Below are positions 1 through 9,322 of a stretch of 64,000 nt of DNA, piece after piece; the stretch's first letter is position 1; every line of letters starts with the position of its first letter. Source of the DNA: Epilithonimonas hispanica. Its GTDB lineage: Bacteria > Bacteroidota > Bacteroidia > Flavobacteriales > Weeksellaceae. The notes below the pieces were generated by a model. That model worked only from the letters and a program-made list of their open reading frames with translations, searched no databases and was not told the origin of the DNA. The DNA is taken from contig NZ_QNUG01000007.1 of the NCBI RefSeq assembly GCF_003385395.1, positions 58,022 through 122,021 of the forward strand, given 5' to 3'. A program made the position numbers and the translations under genes.

Positions 1-160
1 GGTAATCATTGATTGTAGGCTTATAAATCTCCAATGAATCTTTTTCTCCCGAATCTACTTTAATTGTATCGGAGGAAATTTTATTGAAGTCAGTTTTGTT
101 TATCTGTTGTCCATTAATAAAAATATTAAAAATGAATGACAGGAATAATAAATATTTCAT
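1..160 (-). CDS. N-terminus of an exported protein, possibly a putative porin (partial)
   Basis: The reading frame starts with ATG at 160 and stays open to the window edge, giving 53 residues. It begins with a hydrophobic signal-peptide-like stretch (MKYLLFLSFIFNIFINGQQ), then a polar part rich in Asp, Lys and Ser ending KPTINDY. A short polar linker followed by a PTIxDY-like motif recalls the start of flavobacterial putative porin beta-barrels; this is from memory and tentative. The rest lies outside the window. A hairpin terminator just upstream (207-223) separates it from anything to the right, so it probably has its own promoter. Confidence 0.5.
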   Translation of the reverse strand, partial: MKYLLFLSFIFNIFINGQQINKTDFNKISSDTIKVDSGEKDSLEIYKPTINDY

Positions 161-202
161 CAAGGAAATTTGTCTACAAAAATACTAATTATACTGAAAT
201 AA

Positions 203-225
203 AAAACCCCGCAAGATGCGGGGCT
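203..225 (-). terminator. Rho-independent terminator, minus strand
   Basis: CCCCGC (207-212) pairs with GCGGGG (218-223) around a 5-base loop. Read on the minus strand the stem is followed by a run of T (the A run at 201-206). It would end a leftward transcript coming from the 225-360 region, where only a very small ORF is visible. Confidence 0.7.
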
Positions 226-247
226 TAATTATATAAACTAATGTTGA

Positions 248-358
248 TTATTTTTTGATAACCTTTGCATTTTCCAACACTTCCGTCAGCATAAATCGCT
301 TGAGAATTAGAAACATCGAGGTATTGTTTTTCACATTATAAAGCCCTCCTTTATACAT
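248..358 (-). other. Possible 36-codon ORF or gene remnant
   Basis: ATG at 358 to TAA at 248 encodes 36 residues ending LTEVLENAKVIKK, directly before the terminator at 207-223. A second minus-strand frame through the same bases also looks protein-like (YLDVSNSQAIYADGSVG), which would fit the frameshifted end of a lost gene. No ribosome-binding site or family match is visible. The presence of a strong terminator is the only support for transcription. The rest of the gap between 161 and 517 shows nothing else except the terminator of the next gene. Confidence 0.2.
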
Positions 359-463
359 TTATCCCTTATGAGCAACTTCAATTTAGAGAATTCACACAAT
401 AGCATCAAGTATTTGATTTTTAGCACACTATGAATAGTAAATATAAACAAACGCAAATTGACT

Positions 464-496
464 AAACAAAAAAAAGACCGTCTTCTAAACGGTCTT
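464..496 (-). terminator. Terminator of the T9SS cargo gene
   Basis: AAGACCGT (474-481) pairs with ACGGTCTT (489-496) around a 7-base loop. On the minus strand it is followed by a run of T (A run 468-475). It lies 21 bases past the stop codon of the T9SS protein gene. Confidence 0.8.
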
Positions 497-517
497 AAAA
501 TTCAAATATTGCAAATA

Positions 518-1483
518 TTATTTAACAATAATCTTTTTACTAAGTTTAGTTTGCTCTCCAGTAACATTTACAATATAAGTTCCTGGCACAAGCTTAGAAG
601 TATTTACTTCAACTGAAGTTGCATTAGGAGCTAATTTCAACACTTGCTGCCCTGCAATATTATACACTTCTACACTTGAAATTTTTGATTCCCCTGAAAC
701 ATTAAATACTTGATTGCTAACTAGCGTAGGATAAACAGAGAAAGACTTTGCTTTAACATCTACAACAGCCAAATCTCCTTCACCATACACGAAGTCATCA
801 ATATACCACTCACAAGGATCATTTGTACTTGTAGATCCAGTTATAAATAGACTTCCCGTATCAAATTTCCAAAGATCAGCACCTCCTACAGACAATCCAG
901 GAGCCGTATAATCTGTTTCTATAATTTTTGTCCCGTCTATATATAACGAAACAATTGCGCTGTCCAAATCAAAAACTACTTTGTAAGTTGCCCACTGCCC
1001 GATTGGGTAGTCAATTGGATTTGATAACGATACAGTTCCTGCATCAGCGTAAAGCGAAACATACATTTTATTGTCATAATTACTATCACCAATAAAAGTA
1101 TTTGTGTTAAAGTTCAATTTAAAAGGCATTGAATCATCACCATAAGCAGCAGGATTTGAAGTATCTTCCATGAATGCCATCCATGCCGATTTGTTAGCAG
1201 GAACAAGCATTTTCCACTGATATGTATGTACCCCTGTATATACAGTTGGAATTTTCAAGATAACATCTTGCCCATTCACACTAATTGTACCTGATTTTGT
1301 TCCACTTGCAGCTTGCGCAGTTGAAACAACTAAATTTTCAGCACCTGATGCTCCAGACCAATTCGACCAATGTCCTCCATAATAAGATCCAGCAGAATAG
1401 CTTTCAAAATCGTCATTAATAGAAACTTGCGCATTTGTAGCAGCCATTACCATAACGCTTGCTAAAAGATAGATTTTTCTCAT
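518..1483 (-). CDS. T9SS type A sorting domain-containing secreted protein
   Basis: A 321-residue exported protein. Residues 1-18 form a signal peptide ending in a typical ATNAQ cleavage site. The middle part (about 22-235) reads as an all-beta jelly-roll, LamG-like domain (DDFESYSAG start, then WKMLVP and W-rich strands); no catalytic motif is recognisable. The last 75 residues are a Por secretion C-terminal domain: VYPTLVSNQ, VEVYNIAGQQVL, LVPGTYIVNV and a basic tail ending KKIIVK. The protein is therefore expected to cross the outer membrane by the type IX system and be attached to the surface or released. It sits just downstream of the SusD/SusC pair on the same strand, but the gap of over 230 bases and the hairpin at 1688-1709 suggest a separate transcript. 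A binding or polymer-degrading role for the same substrate is possible but unproven. Confidence 0.85.
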   Translation of the reverse strand: MRKIYLLASVMVMAATNAQVSINDDFESYSAGSYYGGHWSNWSGASGAENLVVSTAQAASGTKSGTISVNGQDVILKIPTVYTGVHTYQWKMLVPANKSAWMAFMEDTSNPAAYGDDSMPFKLNFNTNTFIGDSNYDNKMYVSLYADAGTVSLSNPIDYPIGQWATYKVVFDLDSAIVSLYIDGTKIIETDYTAPGLSVGGADLWKFDTGSLFITGSTSTNDPCEWYIDDFVYGEGDLAVVDVKAKSFSVYPTLVSNQVFNVSGESKISSVEVYNIAGQQVLKLAPNATSVEVNTSKLVPGTYIVNVTGEQTKLSKKIIVK

Positions 1484-1687
1484 ATTAATAAATTTATTTT
1501 TTTTAAATTTTGTCTAATTTACATTTTATTTTTAAATATTCAAAAAATAAAATGCAAAATACTAATGAATTACAATTTGTTAAGACATAATCTTAAATTC
1601 TTCACATTTATAATACTCACTTAAAATATTAATTTTCTAAGATGAATAAATACACTCCTGAATATTTGTCTTTCAAATTAATTAAAG

Positions 1688-1709
1688 GCTGCCTCAATAA
1701 TGAGGCAGC
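1688..1709 (-). terminator. Terminator after the susCD pair
   Basis: A 9-bp perfect stem, GCTGCCTCA (1688-1696) with TGAGGCAGC (1701-1709), has a 4-base loop. It lies 10 bases past the SusD stop. The T tract on the minus strand is short (CCTTTAATTAA), so termination may be partial. Confidence 0.65.
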
Positions 1710-1718
1710 TTAGGATGA

Positions 1719-3176
1719 TTACCATCCAGGGTATTGTTTCATATTTTGATTAATATTCATTTCTCTCAAAGGCATTGGAATTACAAATAATTTATCATTT
1801 CCTGGAACTTCGCAGACAATGCTGTAGCAATTTGAAGTTTTGGAAAATCCTAAATTATTTCTTTTCAAATCGAAAAACCTTTGTCCTTCAGCGAAAAATT
1901 CTTTCCTTCTTTCTGTTAGTATGTTTTCTAAACTTCCAGAAGTATATGTTGTTCCACCCCTTTCTGAAGCAAAGGCATTCAATTCTATAAGTGCTGCTGG
2001 TAGATTACCCAACTTATTGAGTGCTTCCGCTTTATTCAAATAAGCTTCCGACATCCTTAGAACCTTTACATTCTGTGTAAAGTTACCTTCGGATGTTGCT
2101 CTAATATATTTTTTAGTCCACACACCTCTTGGTTCGTCTTGAGTTGGAATAGTTGATCCAGTAGCAAGAAACAATTCTTTTCTTACGTCACTTGCTGGAA
2201 AAGCATCATAAAAACTTTTTTGAAATAAAAATCTTTTTTTACCTCCGTTGCTCGCATAAAAAACCGAGAGAGAATTGTTGACACCTGTATTTTCTCCAAC
2301 TGCAGAGTTCATATTGATCTCCCATACCGTTTCGGGTTGATTTTCGCTCTCACCTATAGTAGGCGATGTGAAGTAAGTCACATAATCTGCTTTGGAGACA
2401 AATTTAAATTTGCTACTTGACGAGGCCGCAGAATTGATTACCAAATTGGCATAATCAAGTGCTTTCTGGTAATCTCCAGCTGCACCACGAGTAAGGTAAA
2501 CTCTGGACAACAATAACCTTGCAGCAGTAGGACTCAAATGGCCTTTGTTCGTTGGCGCTTCCTTTGTCATAATGCTAAGGGCAGTAGTCAAATCAGAAAT
2601 AATTACATCATAAACTTCTGCTACAGTAGCTCTAGGCAATTGGCTATCCGCATTATAATTTCCAAGATTTAATGGTATACCATACTCTAGATTTGTTCCA
2701 GAAGTTGGATTAGGAGAATAGAAATTAAGGGCATAGAAATATCCTAATGCTCTTGCAATTCTTGCTTCACCTTTGTAATTGAGTACAGCAGGCGTTTCTT
2801 TTAACGAGGTATCATTAATCACCGCATTGGCTAAAACGATACCATCATAAAATTCGTCTAACATTCCAAAATCTGATATATCCGCAGACCAATTTAAAAA
2901 CCCTGTTGTTCTGTACGCTACATCCGTGTTTTGTGAAGTAATGAAAACATTGTCAGAAATCAAATCTCCAAATACCAAAACATCAGTTCCAAAGCCTGCT
3001 GCGGTAGAATACTGATCATATATTCCATTGACCAAGAATTCCATATCTGACTCAGTAGCTAATGGGGTATTAAGTGGGAATTGATCTACAGGCATCTCAT
3101 TCAATCTTTCCTCGCTACAAGAAGACAAAGTTAGAGCACCTACTAATATGCTTATAAATATTTTTTCTAATTTCAT
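1719..3176 (-). CDS. SusD/RagB family nutrient-binding outer membrane lipoprotein
   Basis: A 485-residue protein with a lipoprotein signal peptide whose lipidated cysteine is C20 (LTLSSC). After it come the usual SusD features: the ERLNEMPVDQF start, a helical TPR-like core with RALGYFYALNFY and RLLLSRVYLTRG, and the conserved C-terminal part with KVLRMSEAYLNKAEALNKLG and RRKEFFAEGQRFFDLKR. SusD proteins sit on the cell surface as a lid on the partner SusC channel and bind glycan or peptide ligands. The gene follows the SusC gene by 10 bases on the same strand, so the two form one transcription unit. The ligand cannot be told, because no glycosidase, lyase or peptidase with a recognisable active site is next to the pair. 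Confidence 0.95.
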   Translation of the reverse strand: MKLEKIFISILVGALTLSSCSEERLNEMPVDQFPLNTPLATESDMEFLVNGIYDQYSTAAGFGTDVLVFGDLISDNVFITSQNTDVAYRTTGFLNWSADISDFGMLDEFYDGIVLANAVINDTSLKETPAVLNYKGEARIARALGYFYALNFYSPNPTSGTNLEYGIPLNLGNYNADSQLPRATVAEVYDVIISDLTTALSIMTKEAPTNKGHLSPTAARLLLSRVYLTRGAAGDYQKALDYANLVINSAASSSSKFKFVSKADYVTYFTSPTIGESENQPETVWEINMNSAVGENTGVNNSLSVFYASNGGKKRFLFQKSFYDAFPASDVRKELFLATGSTIPTQDEPRGVWTKKYIRATSEGNFTQNVKVLRMSEAYLNKAEALNKLGNLPAALIELNAFASERGGTTYTSGSLENILTERRKEFFAEGQRFFDLKRNNLGFSKTSNCYSIVCEVPGNDKLFVIPMPLREMNINQNMKQYPGW

Positions 3177-3186
3177 AATACTAATT

Positions 3187-6069
3187 TTAAAAATCTAAAG
3201 AAACTCCAAAAGATAAACTTCTCATAATTGGAGATGTGTAATCGTACAATCCTTTTCCTTGCCAAGAAGCACCTGCAGCATTTGAATTAGCCTCAGGATC
3301 AAAAGTCAAGCTCTTATCGAAAGTATACAACCATAAGTTAAACCCTCTTAAGTATAAAGTCAAATTTTCTATTCCTGCATCTTTCAATACATTCCCAAAA
3401 CTATATGCAAGCTTAACTTCTTTTAATCTGATATGATCCCCATCTCTCATCCATCTTGTTGATGGACCAGACGCATTAACAGGATTGAATGATCCTGGTA
3501 ATTGTATCGGGTTTGATGCTGTAGTATTTGTAGGAGTCCAGCTATCGTATAGCGCATCTGTGATTTGGTTATTATTTGCAGAGCCATCACCCAAGATATA
3601 GTTTTGCCATCTGTTATGAACAGAATATTCGAATTGTCCAGTTAAAAATACACTGAGTGATACATTTTTATATCTAAACTCACTTTTAAACCCTGCTGTA
3701 TATTTGGGGAAAGGCGATTTACCTTGCCAAACTCTTTGAGCTGAGGCTCTATTATTGGTGGTTGCAGTATGCGAAGCATCTGTCCAGAATAAGCCATCTC
3801 CATTGCTTGGATCTACACCTGCCCAGTCATATGTATAATATTCTCCTAACAGATGTCCTTCCGCAGTAGCTCTCATACTATTTGCTGTACCTGACAATGT
3901 AATCTCAGTTGGATCATTAAGACTCTCTATTGTATTTTTATTGTAAGCAAAGTTACCATCTAAAAACCATTTGAAATCTCCTTTAGTAAAAGGTCTAGCA
4001 TTCAACGTAACCTCAACACCTTTGTTTAGGATTGTTCCCACATTAGCTAAATAGGAATCCAATGCACCTGCAGATTGCGCTGTCTGTCTTTGCCATATCG
4101 CATCAACTGTTTTTCTGTTGTATACATCCACAGTAGCACCTAAATTACCATCTAGTATAGCAACATCCAATCCTATGTTTGCTTGCTTGGAAACCTCCCA
4201 TACTAAATTTCTATTACCAGCTTGTGTAATGTTGGTTGCAGTCTCTGCAGCATACGCATATGCTGGACTGATCAAAGCGTATGAATTATATGTTGATCCC
4301 CATTGATCAGCATATGGAATATTTCCAATCTCCCCATAGTTTGCTCTAATCGACAACTGACTGAAAAAATCTGGTGCGAAGTTTTCATTCTTTACGTTCC
4401 AAGATCCCGCAACTGACCAAAAGTTTCCAAATTTGGAATCTCCTAATGTAGAGTTACCATCTCTTCTAATTTGTCCAGAGAATGAATATTTGGAATCGTA
4501 TGTATAATTCAACCTAGAGAAATATGAAATCTGAGTCCACTTTTCTCTTGTAGAAAATGAAGCAAGAAAAGGCTGTGTTGCAAAAGTAAGGTATGGTAAA
4601 GGACTTGATAGTTTATCTCCCTGAGCTCCTAACACATAATATTTATGCTCTTGATATTCCATTCCCACATAAGCTTGGATATCATGCTTTTCAGCCAATA
4701 CTCTTTTGTAACTAATAGAGTTATTCCAATTCCAATCAAAGGCGCTTGTTCTCGTATCCAAGACATATCCTCCATAAGTTAATCCGTCACCAATTGATGG
4801 ATGCCAGAATTCCTTTTCATCTAATGCCTGATACTGAACACCAAATAACGAGTTAGCATAAAATCCTTTTGCAAATTGCCAATCTCCACTAACCGAAGAA
4901 ACAAAAGTTTTAATTGAACCCATCATCATATCCATATTTTGGATAGCAACAGGATTAAAATTGTCGTTTCCATTACCTAAGTTAGTTTGATTGTAAGTTC
5001 CACTACCATCTATATTATAGACTGGGTAGATAGGCGCGATATACCAGTTAGTCAACCAAGGATTTCTATAAGCACCTCCATCACTATAAGTTCTCCTCTC
5101 TACATTAGTAAAGTTCGCGTTGAATGCCAAATTAAACTTATCAGAAATCTTGTGATCTACCGCCGCATTTAAACTCAACCTATCAAATTTGCTTTTAAGA
5201 ACTAATGGTTCATTTTGATAGTACGAGCCTCCTAAACGAAACGAAGTATTCTCTCCTCCTCCTGTTGCAGAGAAGCTATAAGTATTAACTGTAGAAGTCT
5301 TTCTTTGAACTGCATCTTGCCAACTTTGATCCGTTACCCCATCATAGTTATTATCAGTGGCGAACTTATCAATTGCCGTTTGCATATCGGTAGTTATGCC
5401 ATTTCTGTAATCTCTATTTACATAAGTAAGCCCACCCCATCTCAAATATTCTGAGGCATTCATATAATTTTGTTTATCATAAGCAATATCTTGTACAGAC
5501 ATATCACTTGACAAATTAAATCTTGTTTTTTGATTATACTTACCTCGTTTAGTAGTTACTACAATCACACCGTTTGCTCCCCTAGCACCATACAATGCAG
5601 TAGCTGAAGCATCTTTTAACACCGCAACTTTTTCTATTGCATTCGGATCTATACTTGCCAACGGATTCCATGACTCCATAACCTGAGCGTTGTCAGATCC
5701 TTTACCGACAACCACACCATCAATAACATATAATGGATTAGGTGTTCCTATTAATGAGCCGACACCTCGAATAGTAATTAAATTTGTAGAGCCTGGATCC
5801 CCTCCATTTGTAGAAAAAACTAAACCAGCAACTCTACCGTTCAACACCTCATCAATTGAAGCAACCGGAGTAGACTCAAAATTTGCTTTGGATACAACGC
5901 TATAAGAACCTAATTTAACAGCTGGATCTAATTTGATTCCACCAACTAATACAACCTCTTCAATCTCTTTTGTTTTCGTGGTCGTATCACTTTTTTTCTT
6001 TTGTGCCATTAATGCTTGTCCCGTAAAGAACAACACACCAACGGATAACAATCGTAATTTTACATTCAT
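3187..6069 (-). CDS. SusC/RagA family TonB-linked outer membrane transporter
   Basis: A 960-residue TonB-dependent transporter. It has a signal peptide (cleavage near residue 22, ALMAQ) and a short linker with the EEVVLVGG TonB-box-like motif. The plug domain follows (about 50-170: SIDEVLNGRVAG, TIRGVGSLIG, PLYVIDGV, IEKVAVLKDASATALYGARGANGVI), then a 22-strand-type beta barrel ending in LSFGVSLDF with a terminal Phe. It lacks the N-terminal carboxypeptidase-D-like domain that many SusC proteins carry before the plug. Together with the SusD lipoprotein downstream it imports an unknown oligomer across the outer membrane using TonB energy. A TTG-N19-CATATTTG promoter lies directly upstream (6095-6124). 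Confidence 0.96.
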   Translation of the reverse strand: MNVKLRLLSVGVLFFTGQALMAQKKKSDTTTKTKEIEEVVLVGGIKLDPAVKLGSYSVVSKANFESTPVASIDEVLNGRVAGLVFSTNGGDPGSTNLITIRGVGSLIGTPNPLYVIDGVVVGKGSDNAQVMESWNPLASIDPNAIEKVAVLKDASATALYGARGANGVIVVTTKRGKYNQKTRFNLSSDMSVQDIAYDKQNYMNASEYLRWGGLTYVNRDYRNGITTDMQTAIDKFATDNNYDGVTDQSWQDAVQRKTSTVNTYSFSATGGGENTSFRLGGSYYQNEPLVLKSKFDRLSLNAAVDHKISDKFNLAFNANFTNVERRTYSDGGAYRNPWLTNWYIAPIYPVYNIDGSGTYNQTNLGNGNDNFNPVAIQNMDMMMGSIKTFVSSVSGDWQFAKGFYANSLFGVQYQALDEKEFWHPSIGDGLTYGGYVLDTRTSAFDWNWNNSISYKRVLAEKHDIQAYVGMEYQEHKYYVLGAQGDKLSSPLPYLTFATQPFLASFSTREKWTQISYFSRLNYTYDSKYSFSGQIRRDGNSTLGDSKFGNFWSVAGSWNVKNENFAPDFFSQLSIRANYGEIGNIPYADQWGSTYNSYALISPAYAYAAETATNITQAGNRNLVWEVSKQANIGLDVAILDGNLGATVDVYNRKTVDAIWQRQTAQSAGALDSYLANVGTILNKGVEVTLNARPFTKGDFKWFLDGNFAYNKNTIESLNDPTEITLSGTANSMRATAEGHLLGEYYTYDWAGVDPSNGDGLFWTDASHTATTNNRASAQRVWQGKSPFPKYTAGFKSEFRYKNVSLSVFLTGQFEYSVHNRWQNYILGDGSANNNQITDALYDSWTPTNTTASNPIQLPGSFNPVNASGPSTRWMRDGDHIRLKEVKLAYSFGNVLKDAGIENLTLYLRGFNLWLYTFDKSLTFDPEANSNAAGASWQGKGLYDYTSPIMRSLSFGVSLDF

Positions 6070-6094
6070 ATTAACACTATTTAATTATAATCTG

Positions 6095-6125
6095 CAAATA
6101 TGTTAAAAAATATTAACACTGCAAA
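6095..6125 (-). promoter_or_regulatory. Promoter of the susCD operon
   Basis: On the minus strand TTTG (6122-6125) is followed after 19 bases by CATATTTG (6095-6102), a 7 of 8 match to the Bacteroidetes -7 box TAnnTTTG. The spacing from TTG fits the -33/-7 consensus. The predicted transcript starts about 20 bases before the ATG. No sigma/anti-sigma pair is adjacent. The rest of the 294-base gap (6126-6320) shows nothing clear. Confidence 0.55.
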
Positions 6126-6320
6126 TTTTAACAAGGCTTGGAATTATCAAATTCATCATACAAAACAATAATAGATTATAATTTGATATTTTTTTTTAAA
6201 TATAATTAAATTATTATATCAATAATTCAGTTTTCACAATACACCCACTGTTATTATCAAGTATTATTTACAATTTAATTTTACTTATTTAGAATTATTA
6301 CAAATAACGTTTATTGACAT

Positions 6321-6349
6321 AAAAAAAACCGTCAACTGCGACGGTTTTT
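6321..6349 (-). terminator. Terminator of the rimP-nusA-infB operon
   Basis: A 10-bp stem, AAAAACCGTC (6324-6333) with GACGGTTTTT (6340-6349), has a 6-base loop and a T run on the minus strand. It lies 15 bases past the infB stop codon. Confidence 0.85.
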
Positions 6350-6363
6350 ATTTTTATAAAATT

Positions 6364-9213
6364 TTACTTAAGTTTCTTCTTAACAGCTACTTCTTCATAA
6401 ACCTCAAGAATATCTCCAACTTCTATATCATTATAGCCTTTGATATTAAGACCACATTCATAACCTTTTGTTACTTCTTTTACGTCGTCTTTGAAACGTT
6501 TAAGACTTTCTAATTCTCCATCAAATTTAACGATTCCATCTCTTAGGAGTCTGATTTTAGAATTTCTAGTAACTTTTCCTGAAAGAACCATACATCCAGC
6601 AATAGATCCAACTTTAGAAATTTTAAACACTTCTCTGATTTCTACATTACCAATAACTTGTTCCTGAATCTCTGGCGAAAGCATTCCTTCCATAGCTTCT
6701 TTCACTTCGTCAATTGCTCGGTAAATGATAGAATAAGTTCTGATTTCAACTTCTTCTTTATCTGCAATATCTTTTGCATTGGCACTAGCTCTTACATTGA
6801 AACCAATCATGATTGCATCTGATGCAGCTGCTAATAACACATCCGACTCAGTAATTTGACCAACTCCTTTATGAAGAATATTAACCTGAATCTCTTCTGT
6901 TGACAATCTTTGTAATTGATCTGCTAATGCTTCAACAGAACCATCCACGTCACCTTTAAGGATAATATTCAATTCTTTGAAATCTCCTAAAGCAATACGA
7001 CGTCCGATCTCATCAAGCGTCAAATGCTTCTTAGTTCTGATAGATTGCTCTCTTTGAAGTTGCTCTCTCTTATTGGCAAGAGATTTTGCTTCTCTTTCGT
7101 CAGCAAATACTCTGAATTTATCTCCAGCTGTCGGCGCACCGTCTAAACCAAGAATTGTAACAGGGATTGATGGTCCTGCTTTTTCCATTGGTTTACCACG
7201 TTCATCCAACATAGCCTTTACTTTACCGTGATTTTTACCCGCAAGTACGTAATCTCCAACTGTCAAAGTTCCATTTTGAACCAACATTGTTGCAACATAA
7301 CCACGTCCTTTATCTAAAGCGGCTTCTATGACAACTCCACTAGCCTGTTTGTTAGGATTAGACTTTAACTCTAACATCTCAGCTTGAAGGAGTACTTTTT
7401 CTAATAACAAATCTACATTGTTACCAAACTTAGCAGAGATTTCTTGAGCTTGTACATTTCCACCCCATTCTTCTACCAAAACATTCATCGCTGAAAGTTG
7501 CTCTCTGATTTTGTCTGGATTAGCTCCTGCTTTATCAACTTTGTTGATAGCAATAATCATTGGAACACCAGCTGCTTGTGCGTGAGCAATAGCTTCTTTT
7601 GTTTGTGGCATTACGTCATCATCCGCTGCAACAACAATAATTGCAATATCTGTAATCTGAGCACCTCTAGCTCTCATCGCTGTAAACGCCTCGTGACCTG
7701 GTGTATCTAGGAATGTAATTCTTTGTCCACTTTCCAACTTAACATTGTAAGCTCCAATGTGCTGAGTAATTCCACCTGACTCTCCTGCAATTACATTAGT
7801 TTTTCTAATATAATCCAGCAATGAAGTTTTACCGTGATCTACGTGTCCCATTACTGTTACAACAGGCGCTCTCGGCAATAGATCTTCTTCCAAATCTGGA
7901 ACATCATCAGCCGCTGCTTCTTCTACATCAGCATCAGCAAATTCAATTTTATAACCAAACTCATCTGCTACTAATAATAATGTATCTGCTTCTAGACGCT
8001 GGTTCATTGTCACCATTACACCTAGAGAAAAACATGCAGAGATTACTTCTGTTGCACTTACATTCATCAAACTAGCTAATTCGCTAACTGTGATGAACTC
8101 AGTTACTTTAAGAGTTCTGTCTGCTGCATCAATTTCTTGTTGAAGCTCGTCTTGCTCTCTTCTCCAAGATCTTTTATCTTTTCTATGCTTAGAACCTTTA
8201 GACTTACCACCTTTATTAGTTAGTTTTTCTAAAGTTTCTTTAATTTGATTTTTAACTTGCTCATCGGTCAATTCAACCGGCATAGTACGCCCTTGACCAC
8301 CTCGGTTGTTACCACCTCGGTTGTTGTTACCACCTGGACGATTGTTGTTACCACCCGGACGATTACCTCCCTGACCTTGTGGGCGGTTGCCATTATTATT
8401 ACCTTGTCCTCCTTGTCTGTTGCCTCCACCTTGGTTATTACCACCTTGATTGTTAGAGTTTGTTTGTCCTGGAACGTCTTTAGTAATACGTTTTCTTTTT
8501 TTCTTGGCAGCGTTATTGTTAGAATTAGCCGAAGGTTTTGGCTTATTGAATTGGGACAAATCAATTTTTTCCCCTACAATCTTAGGACCATCCAATTTCT
8601 GATAAACAGTCTCAATTTTTTGAGGTTCGTCAGACTCTACAACTGGAGTAGAAACTTCAGCTACCGGTTGAGGTTTCTCAACTTTAGGTTCCGGCTTTGG
8701 TTCTTCTTTTACAACTGGTTTAGGTTCTTCTTTAGGTTTTTCAGAAGGCTTTGATCTTCCAGTGTCTATTTTGGATAGATCAATTTTATCTAAAACCTTG
8801 AACTCTTGTTTCTCCTCTCTTTTTACAACCTCTGGCTGTACTTCTTTTTTCTCTTCTACTACAGGAGGTGCAGTAGGAGCAACCTCTTCCACAGGCTTAG
8901 CTGGGTTAAGATCGATTTTTCCCAAGATTCTGGTTTCAGGTCTTGTGCTTGATTTGGCTCTTATAACCTCAGGAGCTTTTTCTTCGATCGCTAATTTTTC
9001 GTCAGGAACTTTAGAAATTACTACCTCATGAGAAGCTTTTCTCTGTTCACCATCTTTTCGGAACTCAGCTTCCAATGCAGAAAATGCCTGTTCTTCTAAT
9101 AGAGCGTTAGGATTACTGTCCACTTCTATCCCTTTGCCCTGAAGATATTCCACAGCTCTTGGTATAGAAATGTTAAGTTCTTTAACGGCTTTATTTAATC
9201 TTATTTTTGGCAT
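6364..9213 (-). CDS. infB: Translation initiation factor IF-2
   Basis: A 949-residue GTPase that brings initiator tRNA to the 30S subunit. Residues 1-55 form a helical IF2-N-type module ([20 protein letters not shown]). A long low-complexity linker follows: Pro/Lys/Glu-rich to about 240, then Gly/Asn/Arg-rich repeats of the GGNNRG and RPGGNNN type (about 250-310). A second IF2-N module lies near 370-420. The GTP-binding domain carries GHVDHGKT (near 455), DTPGHEAF and NKVD. The remaining IF-2 domains run to the C-terminus. It is the last gene of the rimP-nusA-infB operon, 109 bases after nusA. The length and linker are larger than in E. coli-type factors but usual for Bacteroidetes. Confidence 0.98.
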   Translation of the reverse strand: MPKIRLNKAVKELNISIPRAVEYLQGKGIEVDSNPNALLEEQAFSALEAEFRKDGEQRKASHEVVISKVPDEKLAIEEKAPEVIRAKSSTRPETRILGKIDLNPAKPVEEVAPTAPPVVEEKKEVQPEVVKREEKQEFKVLDKIDLSKIDTGRSKPSEKPKEEPKPVVKEEPKPEPKVEKPQPVAEVSTPVVESDEPQKIETVYQKLDGPKIVGEKIDLSQFNKPKPSANSNNNAAKKKRKRITKDVPGQTNSNNQGGNNQGGGNRQGGQGNNNGNRPQGQGGNRPGGNNNRPGGNNNRGGNNRGGQGRTMPVELTDEQVKNQIKETLEKLTNKGGKSKGSKHRKDKRSWRREQDELQQEIDAADRTLKVTEFITVSELASLMNVSATEVISACFSLGVMVTMNQRLEADTLLLVADEFGYKIEFADADVEEAAADDVPDLEEDLLPRAPVVTVMGHVDHGKTSLLDYIRKTNVIAGESGGITQHIGAYNVKLESGQRITFLDTPGHEAFTAMRARGAQITDIAIIVVAADDDVMPQTKEAIAHAQAAGVPMIIAINKVDKAGANPDKIREQLSAMNVLVEEWGGNVQAQEISAKFGNNVDLLLEKVLLQAEMLELKSNPNKQASGVVIEAALDKGRGYVATMLVQNGTLTVGDYVLAGKNHGKVKAMLDERGKPMEKAGPSIPVTILGLDGAPTAGDKFRVFADEREAKSLANKREQLQREQSIRTKKHLTLDEIGRRIALGDFKELNIILKGDVDGSVEALADQLQRLSTEEIQVNILHKGVGQITESDVLLAAASDAIMIGFNVRASANAKDIADKEEVEIRTYSIIYRAIDEVKEAMEGMLSPEIQEQVIGNVEIREVFKISKVGSIAGCMVLSGKVTRNSKIRLLRDGIVKFDGELESLKRFKDDVKEVTKGYECGLNIKGYNDIEVGDILEVYEEVAVKKKLK
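8283..8466. repeat. Gly/Asn/Arg-rich tandem repeats inside infB
   Basis: Short imperfect repeats read in the infB frame as GGNNRG, RPGGNNN and QGGNNQGG. On the plus strand they appear as ACCACC/GTTGTT blocks. They encode a disordered linker between the two IF2-N modules and are a likely place for repeat-number change between strains. Confidence 0.8.
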
Positions 9214-9225
9214 AAATATAAATTT

Positions 9226-9260
9226 GCTTTTGGCTTTAGCGTTTTAAGCTTTTGGCTTTA
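9226..9260. repeat. Direct repeat of 13 bases between nusA and infB
   Basis: GCTTTTGGCTTTA occurs at 9226-9238 and again at 9248-9260, inside the 109-base gap between nusA and infB. It is not part of a gene. Short AAAGCxAAAAGC-like intergenic repeats are, as I recall, common in Chryseobacterium genomes. Confidence 0.6.
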
Positions 9261-9322
9261 TTTTTCTTTTTATTAAATATTTTGTTTTACAGAAAACTTT
9301 CCGAAAACTTTATTTCATTTTA

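Noticed and set aside
8283..8466. Regular repeats resembling a CRISPR array
   Set aside because: Units are short, in frame with IF-2, with no spacer structure; they encode a Gly/Asn linker.
8245..8754. Long plus-strand reading frame opposite infB
   Set aside because: It mirrors the repetitive linker of IF-2 and encodes low-complexity Thr/Val and Phe/Arg runs; a shadow of the real gene.
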